NCBI GenBank assembly: GCA_023230855.1
Contig: JALNWQ010000005.1
Location: forward strand, 186,001-250,000
Length of the DNA stretch: 64,000 nt
Origin: Solirubrobacteraceae bacterium
Lineage (GTDB): Bacteria > Actinomycetota > Thermoleophilia > Solirubrobacterales > Solirubrobacteraceae
Direction of reading: 5' to 3'
The translations under genes were made by a program, and so were the position numbers. The notes below the pieces were generated by a model that did no database searches, was not told the DNA's origin, and worked only from the letters and a program-made list of their open reading frames with translations. Below are positions 1-6,119 of the stretch, piece after piece (position 1 is the stretch's first letter; every line of letters starts with the position of its first letter).

Positions 1-513
1 CCCGGGCGCGAGCGCGGCGACGGCGATGCCCAGGTCCCCGTGCGCGAGCGCCTCGGCGATGAGGGTCGCGGTGACCGCCGAGCGCTCCTCGACGATGCCC
101 CCCAGCTCCTCGGGCACGCCGAGCGACGCGATCCCCAGCTCGGCGGCGGCGTCGAGCAGCTCGGCCGGCGTCGCGTCGGCCCGGTCGGCGGCCTCGGCGG
201 CGGGGCGGATCTCGGCGGCGGCGAACTCGCGCGCGGCCTCCTGCAGCATCTGCTGGTCGTCGGTCGGGGTCAGGTCGAAGAGCCCCTTGGCCTTCGACGC
301 CGTCTCGGGCGCCTGACGGCGGGCGGACGCGAGCTTCTGCGTCGCGCGGAACGTGCGCCCCGCCGCGCCCGCGGTGCGGAACCCGGTCGCGGTCGCACGT
401 CGCAGGACCCGCTCGGACGGCTTGCGCAGCCCCAGCCGGTCGATGACGTCCATCCCGGCGAACCGCGTCAGCGCGCGGATCCCGACGGCCAAACCTCGAT
501 TGGTGACGCTCAT
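1..513 (-). CDS. acyl-CoA dehydrogenase, N-terminal part (cut by window edge)
   Basis: The first 171 codons of a flavoprotein that would oxidise acyl-CoA to enoyl-CoA in fatty-acid degradation. The ATG is preceded by a G-rich stretch but no strong Shine-Dalgarno. About 60 Arg/Ala-rich residues come first, an extension often seen in actinobacterial members. The typical N-terminal helical domain follows, with LFDLTPTDDQQ, AAREFAAAEIRP and LGIASLGVPEELGG. The frame is open to the first base of the window, so the FAD and active-site regions lie outside. The neighbour on the right is a 1.5-kb non-coding repeat region, so this is probably the first gene of its transcript. The family is clear; the substrate chain length cannot be told. 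Confidence 0.9.
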   Translation of the reverse strand, partial: MSVTNRGLAVGIRALTRFAGMDVIDRLGLRKPSERVLRRATATGFRTAGAAGRTFRATQKLASARRQAPETASKAKGLFDLTPTDDQQMLQEAAREFAAAEIRPAAEAADRADATPAELLDAAAELGIASLGVPEELGGIVEERSAVTATLIAEALAHGDLGIAVAALAPG

Positions 514-603
514 AGGAGTCCCCCGGCCCGGCCGGGGAGCGGTCGCGGTGGAGGCCGGCCGCGCCGCGCCCGAGGGCGCCCGACGTCGTCCGACCGCAAT
601 TTC

Positions 604-616
604 CTACCGAGGGTAG
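604..616 (-). promoter_or_regulatory. candidate promoter/operator of the acyl-CoA dehydrogenase gene
   Basis: A 13-bp inverted repeat, CTACC-N3-GGTAG, contains a TANNNT-type -10 box (TACCCT on the minus strand, 610-615) about 90 nt before the start codon. Short symmetric sites over a promoter suit a TetR-type regulator, but no regulator gene is visible here. No good -35 was found. Confidence 0.3.
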
Positions 617-683
617 CACCTGGCGCGGACCCGTCCTACCCACGGTCGCAACTCGTGGGCCCATGGCACGGCGCCGGCGGGGC

Positions 684-871
684 GATGCGACGTTCACCGC
701 CACTTTCGGCGGGGTTCGTCACATGGTCGAGGTGGCCGGGCCGGAGCGCGGCGCCGGCGGAGCGATGCGACGTCCACCGCCACTTTCGGCGGGGTTCGTC
801 ACATCGTCGAGGCGGCCCGGCCCCGGGCGCGGCGCCGGCGGAGCGATCCGACGTCCACCGCCACGTGCGGC
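684..871. repeat. palindromic repeat block A1 (three units, third truncated)
   Basis: Three copies of a roughly 80-bp unit start at 684, 764 and 845. Each begins with GATGCGACG or a close variant, carries CCGCC facing GGCGG, and closes with CGTCACAT, so it can fold as a long imperfect hairpin. The third copy breaks off in its loop, where the 138-bp direct repeat begins. The block is related to the larger array at 1521-1984. Confidence 0.85.
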
Positions 872-1009
872 GGCGCCGACCGGGGTGGCTCACGTGGATC
901 ACCCGGCCCTCCGCGAGACGCCGCTCCACCGGGACGACGTTCTACGACGCCCACGTGGAGGACCCCACCACACGGGGAACGGTGATCCACCTGGCCCCCG
1001 TTCTTCATG
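872..1009. repeat. 138-bp direct repeat B, copy 1
   Basis: This copy matches the one at 1359-1496 over 138 bp with seven mismatches and no gap (about 95% identity). It contains the inverted arms GTGGATCACC (894-903) and GGTGATCCAC (981-990), so the element is itself roughly symmetric. No protein-coding signal is seen. It abuts a truncated A-type palindrome on its left. Confidence 0.85.
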
Positions 1010-1104
1010 TGCTGCACTTGCCCTGTGCGCCAGATGATCGCCCACCTGCCCCGGCCAGATCCGGGAATCGTGCTCGGCCAGATCCGCATATGGGCCCCGG
1101 CTAG

Positions 1105-1302
1105 ATCCGATCTACGAGTGCGGCTGATTGCGGATTCATGGCCGGCGAGCGCGTCGACGGAAGGCAGCTGACGGGGTTGAGGAAGCTCCGGGATCGGCTC
1201 GGGACGGCCTTCGTCGCGGGCGTCGCGTTCCACCTCGGCCAGGTCGGCTATGAGGCCGAGGACCGCATCCACTCGCTCCCCGTCGAGCGGCTCTGGACCT
1301 GA
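1105..1302 (+). pseudogene. C-terminal remnant of a DUF4143-type ATPase gene
   Basis: An open stretch follows an in-frame stop at 1102-1104 and ends with TGA. From the internal ATG at 1138 it reads 54 residues, including LTGLRKLRDRLGTAFVAGV and, after a short gap, EDRIHSLPVERLW. This matches the end of AAA+ ATPases with a C-terminal DUF4143 domain, which usually close with a GLRALRDR...FVAGV...LP...LW pattern. Those proteins have about 400 residues, so more than 80% is missing, including the P-loop. The remnant lies exactly between the two 138-bp direct repeats, as if the rest had been lost by rearrangement. A short expressed peptide is possible but unlikely. Confidence 0.6.
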
Positions 1303-1358
1303 CGGGCACCACGCGACGCACCCGCGCTTCGCGTCGAGCGGTGCGTTCCGAGCGGCGA

Positions 1359-1496
1359 GGCGCCGGCCGGGGTGGCTCACGTGGATCACCGGGACCTCCA
1401 CGAGACGCCGCTCCACCGGGACGACGTTCTACGACGCCCACGTGGAAGACCCCACCACACGGCGACCGGTGATCCACCTGGCCCCCGTTCTTCATG
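1359..1496. repeat. 138-bp direct repeat B, copy 2
   Basis: Same element as at 872-1009 and in the same orientation. Here the inverted arms are perfect over 12 bp (GTGGATCACCGG and CCGGTGATCCAC). The palindromic array begins about 25 bp further right. The two B copies bracket the DUF4143 remnant. Confidence 0.85.
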
Positions 1497-1520
1497 CCCG
1501 ACATGCGGGACCGCCGGCAC

Positions 1521-1984
1521 GATGGGACGTTCACCGCCACTTGCGGCGGGGTTCGTCACACCGTCGGGACGGCCCGGCCCGGGGACCGGCGCGATGTGAC
1601 GTTCACCGCCACCTCCGGCGGGGTTCGTCACATCGTCCGGACGGGCCGGCCCGGGGACCGAAGCGATGTGACGTTCACCGCCACTTGCGGCGGGGTTCGT
1701 CACACCGTCGGGACGGCCCGGCCCCGAGGACCGGCACGATGTGACGTTCGCCGCCACCTCCGGCGGGGTTCGTCACATCGTCCGGACGGGCCGGCCCCGG
1801 GGACCGGCACGATGTGACGTTCGCCGCCACCTCCGGCGGGGTTCGTCACATCGTCCGGACGGGCCGGCCCCGAGGACCGGCACGATGTGACGTTCGCCGC
1901 CACCTCCGGCGGGGTTCGTCACATCGTCGAGGCCACTCGCGCGATGCGACGTTCACCGCCACCTTCGACGGGGTTCGTCACACC
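1521..1984. repeat. palindromic repeat array A2 (seven units)
   Basis: Seven units start at 1521, 1593, 1665, 1738, 1811, 1884 and 1943 (spacings 72, 72, 73, 73, 73, 59). The core of each is about 42 nt: GATGTGACG, then CCGCC, a 5-6 nt loop, GGCGG, then CGTCACATC. The spacers hold a second palindrome, GGGCCGGCCC or a variant. Units 1 and 3 share one spacer/loop type and units 2 and 4 another, so a two-unit block was duplicated. The last unit ends about 50 bp past the stop of the superoxide dismutase gene. Confidence 0.9.
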
Positions 1985-2036
1985 GCGAGGTCACCGCCGG
2001 GAGGGGAGGCCGTGGCCCCTCCCGGCGCCCGCGGAA

Positions 2037-2639
2037 TCAGCCCTGCAGGCGACCCGCGACGACCGACCAGTCGACGACGTTCCAGAACGCCTTGAGGTAG
2101 TCGGGGCGCTTGTTCTGGTACTTGAGGTAGTAGGCGTGCTCCCAGACGTCGTTGCCCAGCAGCGGCGTCTTGCCCTCGGCGACCGGCGTGTCCTGGTTGG
2201 GGGTCGAGATGACCTCGAGCGTGCCGTCGCCGTTCTGGACGAGCCAGACCCAGCCGGAGCCGAAGCGCGCGACGCCGGCGGCCTCGAACTGCTCCTTGAA
2301 CGCGTCGAACGAGCCGAACGCCTCGTCGATCTTCTGCGCCAGGGCGCCCTCGGGCGCGCCGCCGCCGGAGCCCGACAGGGCCTCCCAGAAGAGCGTGTGG
2401 TTGAAGTGGCCGCCGGCGTTGTTGCGGACGGGGCCCTGCTTGTCGGCCGGCAGCTCGCCGAGCTTCGCGACGACCTCCTCGACCGGCGCGTCGGCGAGCG
2501 ACGTGCCCTCGAGGGCCGCGTTGGCCTTGTCGACGTACGCCTGGTGGTGCTTGTCGTGGTGCACCCGCATCGTCGCCTCGTCGATGTGGGGCTCCAGCGC
2601 GTCGTAGGCGTACGGCAGGGGCGGAACGGTGAAGGCCAT
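2037..2639 (-). CDS. sodA: superoxide dismutase, Mn-type
   Basis: A 200-residue cytoplasmic enzyme that disproportionates superoxide to oxygen and hydrogen peroxide. Metal ligands are visible as His27 (in VHHDKHHQAY), His81 (GGHFNHTLFW), Asp164 and His168 (DVWEHAYY). Gly77 with Gln149 (NQDTPV) is the usual Mn-type pattern, not the Fe-type. The length is normal and no signal peptide is present. The ATG was chosen because it starts the conserved FTVPPLPYAYDALEP block and has GGGAG upstream. The gene is divergent from a SufR-like regulator with an overlapping promoter, which suggests redox or iron-sulfur control. A long palindrome array follows its 3' end. The family is certain; the Mn preference is inferred. 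Confidence 0.97.
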   Translation of the reverse strand: MAFTVPPLPYAYDALEPHIDEATMRVHHDKHHQAYVDKANAALEGTSLADAPVEEVVAKLGELPADKQGPVRNNAGGHFNHTLFWEALSGSGGGAPEGALAQKIDEAFGSFDAFKEQFEAAGVARFGSGWVWLVQNGDGTLEVISTPNQDTPVAEGKTPLLGNDVWEHAYYLKYQNKRPDYLKAFWNVVDWSVVAGRLQG

Positions 2640-2722
2640 GAGGGACTCCCTGTGCTCGGTGCTGCGGATCTCGGAACCGGGAGCATCGCGCGTCGGCGGG
2701 ACGCTCCCGGGTACTCCTAGTA

Positions 2723-2752
2723 AACATAGTACTTCCTGTCTAAACTCGTCAA
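2723..2752 (-). promoter_or_regulatory. sod promoter (-35 TTGACG, -10 TATGTT)
   Basis: On the minus strand, TTGACG (2747-2752) lies 18 bp before TATGTT (2723-2728), inside an AT-rich island of otherwise GC-rich DNA. The predicted transcript starts near 2715 and has a leader of about 75 nt before the sod ATG. The -35 box sits between the -10 box and the start codon of the divergent regulator gene, so the two promoters cannot easily be occupied together. Confidence 0.7.
2741..2746 (+). promoter_or_regulatory. -10 box of the SufR-like gene (leaderless)
   Basis: TAAACT fits TANNNT and is followed by 7 nt and the ATG, so transcription should begin at or next to the start codon. There is no Shine-Dalgarno. 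No convincing -35 is seen. Confidence 0.55.
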
Positions 2753-2753
2753 C

Positions 2754-3446
2754 ATGGCCTCCGCGCCACATCCCCGCCGCCCCGGCGACCGTCCGAGCCC
2801 CGCGTCCGCGCTGCGCGAGCTCTCCCCCGCCCGCCGGGCGCTGCTCGTCGCGCTGCGCAAGCTCGACGAGGCGTCGGTCGACGACCTCGCGCGCGGGCTC
2901 GACGTCACGCCGGGCGCGGTCCGCCAGCAGCTGCAGGTCCTCGCGGCGTCCGGCCTCGTCGACCACCGCGACGAGCGACGCGGTCCCGGCAGGCCGCGAC
3001 GGCTGCACCGCCTGACGGCCGCCGCCGACGCGCTCTTCCCCCAGGCGTACGGCGACCTGACGACCGAGCTCCTCGGGTACGTCGACGACGAGGACCCGGC
3101 GCTCGTCGAGCGGCTCTTCGCCCGCCGCCGCGACGCGCGGATCGACCGCACCCGGCGGCGTCTCGGCGACCTGTCCGGTCCCGAGCGCGTCGACGCGCTC
3201 GCCCGGATCCTCGACGAGGACGGCTACCTCGCCGAGGCCGAGCCGCTGGCGGACGGGGGCTGGCGGATCCGCGAGCACAACTGCGCGATCCTCGCCGTCG
3301 CCGGCCGCCATCCGCAGGCGTGCTCGAGCGAGATCGACTTCCTGCGCGCGGTGCTGCCCGACGCCGACGTCCGACGCGTGTCGCACATCGTCAGCGGCGA
3401 CCACGCGTGCGTGTACGAGGTGCGGCCCGTGCCGCCCGCCGTCTGA
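2754..3446 (+). CDS. SufR-like metalloregulator (winged helix, probable Fe-S sensor)
   Basis: A 230-residue DNA-binding protein of the ArsR/DeoR-like SufR family. Residues about 20-85 form a winged helix, with DDLARGLDVTPGAVRQQLQVL as recognition region and GPGRPRRLHRLT as wing. Cys177, Cys190 and Cys219 are spaced C-X12-C-X28-C, the outer spacing of the SufR cluster-binding motif (C-X12-C-X13-C-X14-C) with the third cysteine missing. SufR proteins sense [Fe-S] status and repress suf operons, but no suf genes are in the window. The neighbour is a divergent superoxide dismutase gene, so sod is the likely target along with its own promoter. The ATG follows a -10 box by 7 nt. The family call is good; the target is inferred. 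Confidence 0.8.
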   Translation: MASAPHPRRPGDRPSPASALRELSPARRALLVALRKLDEASVDDLARGLDVTPGAVRQQLQVLAASGLVDHRDERRGPGRPRRLHRLTAAADALFPQAYGDLTTELLGYVDDEDPALVERLFARRRDARIDRTRRRLGDLSGPERVDALARILDEDGYLAEAEPLADGGWRIREHNCAILAVAGRHPQACSSEIDFLRAVLPDADVRRVSHIVSGDHACVYEVRPVPPAV

Positions 3447-3491
3447 CCCTCGCAGGTGCGGCCCGTGCCGCCGGCCGTCCGACCCTCGCGC
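3420..3491. repeat. 36-bp tandem duplication over the 3' end of the regulator gene
   Basis: Two adjacent 36-bp copies differ at only a few positions. The first copy contains the last codons and the TGA stop of the SufR-like gene. In the second copy the stop has become CGA. This looks like a recent slippage or duplication event without effect on the protein. Confidence 0.85.
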
Positions 3492-3560
3492 GCCGCGCCC
3501 CGGTCGTCGGCGCGGCGGCGTCCGGGGGCTCCGCGACCGGACGGCCGCGCACCCCGGGCC

Positions 3561-3566
3561 TAGGAT
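3561..3566 (+). promoter_or_regulatory. -10 box TAGGAT for a leaderless transcript
   Basis: TAGGAT is followed by 7 nt and an ATG at 3574. This supports that start over the in-frame ATG nine bases earlier, which would overlap the box. Confidence 0.55.
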
Positions 3567-3573
3567 GCGCGCC

Positions 3574-4449
3574 ATGCGATCCACCCACTCCCGCACCGCC
3601 CCGTCAGCGACCCACCGGGCCCGGCACGCCGTCGCACGGCCGCTGCTCGCCGCCGCGGTCGCGCTCGCCATGGTCCCCGCGACCGCGTCGGCCGCGTCGG
3701 TCGACGTCAAGGCGCCGAAGAACCTCGGCACCGAGCGCGAGCTGACGTTCACCTTCACCGGCACGTCCGCCGACCCGGCGCCCGACAGCGAACCGGGCTG
3801 GCGCTCCTGGCTGCTCACGTCGGTGGCGTACCGGGGCACGAAGGCCTGCCCGGCGTCCTCACGCGCGTACCTCGAGGCGACCGGCGCGGTGCTCGTCGGC
3901 AACCAGGTGGTCGCGGCCGAGGGTCCGTTCAACGTCAAGCAGACCGAGGTGACGTTCTCCACGCCGGGCACGTACCGCCTGTGCACGTACCTCGCCGCAC
4001 CGGGTGGCGGCGCGTCCGACATCCCGGAGCAGGTGTTCTCGCGGACCCTCAAGGTGCCCGACACGAGCTTCGTCCCGCACGGCAAGGGCCGCAAGCCGAC
4101 CGCGGGCGCCTGGCGGGCGACGAAGTGGTCGCCGAGGTCGGGGGCGAGCAGCCGGTCGAAGGCGACGTTCACCGTGCGCGGCAACCGCGTCGGCGACGTC
4201 GTCGGCAAGGTCATCAGCGTCTTCTGCCCGAACGGGTCGCTCGGCACGATCCAGAACTGGCCGGCCGCGACGGTCAAGAAGTTCGCCACCGTCAAGCGCG
4301 GGCGCGTGAAGTCGCAGTACCGCCACAAGGGCGGCACGGTGACGTTCGAGGGGGTGTTCGTCACCGCGACGCGGTTCCGTGGATCGATCCACGTGTCGAC
4401 GATCACCGGCTGCAACGGCGGCCTGGTGTTCGAGGCCCGACGGCGCTGA
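3574..4449 (+). CDS. secreted protein of unknown function
   Basis: 291 residues. The N-terminus has a positive stretch followed by a hydrophobic run (LLAAAVALAMVPATASAAS), a Sec-type signal peptide with a likely cleavage after ASA near residue 38. The mature part is rich in Val, Thr, Gly and Lys/Arg and appears to be beta-stranded. Two cysteine pairs (KACPASS with YRLCTYL; VFCPNGS with TGCNGG) could form disulfides. I do not recognise a named family. The layout, an N-terminal domain of about 140 residues and a basic C-terminal domain, resembles other secreted proteins in this window. It stands alone between the regulator and a VOC gene. Location outside the membrane is well supported; function is unknown. 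Confidence 0.8.
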   Translation: MRSTHSRTAPSATHRARHAVARPLLAAAVALAMVPATASAASVDVKAPKNLGTERELTFTFTGTSADPAPDSEPGWRSWLLTSVAYRGTKACPASSRAYLEATGAVLVGNQVVAAEGPFNVKQTEVTFSTPGTYRLCTYLAAPGGGASDIPEQVFSRTLKVPDTSFVPHGKGRKPTAGAWRATKWSPRSGASSRSKATFTVRGNRVGDVVGKVISVFCPNGSLGTIQNWPAATVKKFATVKRGRVKSQYRHKGGTVTFEGVFVTATRFRGSIHVSTITGCNGGLVFEARRR

Positions 4450-4661
4450 CGGCGGCCGTCACCGCGTGGCCGGGCGCGTCGCGGCCCCGGCCCGCGGACG
4501 GGGGTGCCCACTCACGGGACGCGGCAGGCCCGCGCCCGGAGAGGCACGCCGATTCGCGGCCCGGCCCGGGGTCGCGGACGGCCGGTCCCCGGGCGTGGTC
4601 ACCGATGAGTTCCGCGTCCGCGGACCGTCCTCGCCCACGACCACCCGTGACCTCGAGGAGC

Positions 4662-5144
4662 ATGCCCGTGCCGAGCATCACCCCCAACCTGTGGTTCGAC
4701 TCCGACGCGCTGGAGGCGGCCGAACTCTACGTCTCGATCTTCCCGCGCTCCCGGATCGTCGACGTCACCCACTACGGCCCCGACGCCCCACGGCCCGAGG
4801 GCACCGTGCTGACCGTCGAGTTCGAGCTCGACGGCACGCGCTTCGTCGGGATCAACGGCGGTCCGGACTTCACGTTCGACGAGGCGGTGTCGTTCGAGAT
4901 CTCCTGCGTCGACCAGGCCGAGGTCGACCACTACTGGGACGCGCTGACCGCCGACGGCGGGAGCGAGAGCCGGTGCGGCTGGCTCAAGGACCGGTTCGGC
5001 CTGTCGTGGCAGGTCGTGCCCCGGCGACTCGTCGAGCTCATCCAGGACCCGGACCCCGCTCGGGCCCGACGGGCGCTCCAGGCGATGTACGGCATGCGAC
5101 GCCTCGACGTCGCGGAGCTGGAGCGCGCCGCCGACGGTGCCTGA
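4662..5144 (+). CDS. VOC superfamily protein (PhnB-like)
   Basis: About 160 residues with a PhnB-type start, ITPNLWFDSDALEAAELYVSIF, then VLTVEFELDGTRFVGINGGPDFTFDEAVSFEISC and WLKDRFGLSWQVVP. These are beta-alpha-beta-beta-beta halves of a glyoxalase/bleomycin-resistance fold. Members of this PhnB-like subgroup are often misnamed demethylubiquinone methyltransferases; no reaction can be assigned here. The end has an Arg/Ala helix (RALQAMYGMRRLDVAELE). A GAGGAG box lies only 1 nt before the ATG but 7 nt before an in-frame GTG at 4668, so the true start may be that GTG, giving 158 residues. The SDR gene follows in the same direction after 47 nt. Confidence 0.85.
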   Translation: MPVPSITPNLWFDSDALEAAELYVSIFPRSRIVDVTHYGPDAPRPEGTVLTVEFELDGTRFVGINGGPDFTFDEAVSFEISCVDQAEVDHYWDALTADGGSESRCGWLKDRFGLSWQVVPRRLVELIQDPDPARARRALQAMYGMRRLDVAELERAADGA

Positions 5145-5191
5145 CGGCACCCCGCTCCCACGCCGACCGCCCCATGCGCGACGCTTGCGCC

Positions 5192-6001
5192 ATGGATCCC
5201 GCGGGGAAGGTCGCCATCGTCACCGGGGGCGCGTCCGGCATCGGACGCGCGCTCGCCGCGCGCCTGGCCGACGACGGCGCGCGCGGGGTCGTCATCGTCG
5301 ACCTCGACCCCGGCGCGACGGCCACCGTCGCCGCGGAGGTCGACGCCGGCCGCGGGGTCGTCGTCGGGGTGCGCGCCGACGCGACCCGCGAGGAGGACGT
5401 CGCCCACGCGATCGCGGTCACCGACGAGCGGTTCGGGCCGGTCGACCTCTTCTGCGCCAACGCCGGGATCGGCATCGGCGAGAGCGAGCAGGCCCCCGAC
5501 GACGTGTGGGACCGCGCGTTCGCCGTCAACGTCCGGGCGCACGTCGTCGCCGCACGCCTCCTGGTGCCGGAGTGGCTCGAGCGCGGGTCCGGGTACTTCC
5601 TGTCGACCGCGTCGGCGGCCGCCCTCGTCACCCAGATCGGGTCGGCCCCGTACGCGGTGACGAAGCACGCCGCGCTCGCGTTCTCCGAGTGGCTGGCGGT
5701 GACCTACGGCGACCGCGGGATCGGCGTCAGCTGCCTCTGCCCGATGGGCGTCGACACGCCGCTGCTGGCGCCCGGCGAGGACGGCATGGACCCGTTGGCG
5801 ACGAGCGTCGTCAAGGCCGCGGGCGAGATCCTCTCCCCCGACGTCGTCGCCGCGATGACCGTCGACGCGGTGCGCGAGGAGCGGTTCCTCGTCCTCCCCC
5901 ACCCCGAGGTGCTGGAGTACTTCCGCCAGAAGGGCTCCGACTACGACCGCTGGATCGGCGGCATGCAGCGGTTGCGGTCGCACATCGCCGGGATCGACTG
6001 A
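5192..6001 (+). CDS. short-chain dehydrogenase/reductase (SDR)
   Basis: 269 residues, a typical classical SDR length. The Rossmann motif TGGASGIG is near residue 12, and DLDP after the second strand tends to favour NAD over NADP. CANAG is the structural NNAG-type motif. The active site shows Ser in LSTASAA, Tyr154 and Lys158 (PYAVTKHA). CLCPMGVDTP is the usual segment after the catalytic region. The C-terminal 60 residues (ILSPDVVAAMTVDAVREERFLVLPHPEVLEYF) resemble SDRs that act on lipid-like or secondary alcohols in actinobacteria. The substrate is unknown. An alternative in-frame ATG lies 18 nt upstream. The gene converges on pntB, with a strong hairpin between them. Confidence 0.93.
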   Translation: MDPAGKVAIVTGGASGIGRALAARLADDGARGVVIVDLDPGATATVAAEVDAGRGVVVGVRADATREEDVAHAIAVTDERFGPVDLFCANAGIGIGESEQAPDDVWDRAFAVNVRAHVVAARLLVPEWLERGSGYFLSTASAAALVTQIGSAPYAVTKHAALAFSEWLAVTYGDRGIGVSCLCPMGVDTPLLAPGEDGMDPLATSVVKAAGEILSPDVVAAMTVDAVREERFLVLPHPEVLEYFRQKGSDYDRWIGGMQRLRSHIAGID

Positions 6002-6031
6002 CGACCGCGGTGCGCCGGGGCGCCGGTGCGC

Positions 6032-6052
6032 CGCGCGGCGGCCGGCCGCGCG
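6032..6052. terminator. hairpin between convergent SDR and pntB genes
   Basis: Perfect 8-bp stem, CGCGCGGC and GCCGCGCG, with a 5-nt loop. It lies 30 nt after the SDR stop and 68 nt after the pntB stop, so it could serve both directions. There is no U-tract, as is common in high-GC actinobacteria. Confidence 0.55.
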
Positions 6053-6119
6053 AGGCACGGGCGGCCGGTGGCCGCACGCGCCCGGCCCACGACGGACCGG
6101 ACGCGTCGCGGCGTGGGCG

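Noticed and set aside
1386..1903. Small repetitive proteins read from the palindrome array
   Set aside because: The 72/73-bp period breaks the frame between units, no ribosome site exists, and conservation follows the palindrome rather than codons.
1521..1984. CRISPR array
   Set aside because: Repeat and spacer are nearly the same from unit to unit, the units are palindromic along most of their length, and no cas gene is nearby.
2721..2746. Palindromic operator for the SufR-like regulator
   Set aside because: Short matching ends (AGT...ACT) exist, but the arms do not pair beyond 3 bp, so no defined site can be called.
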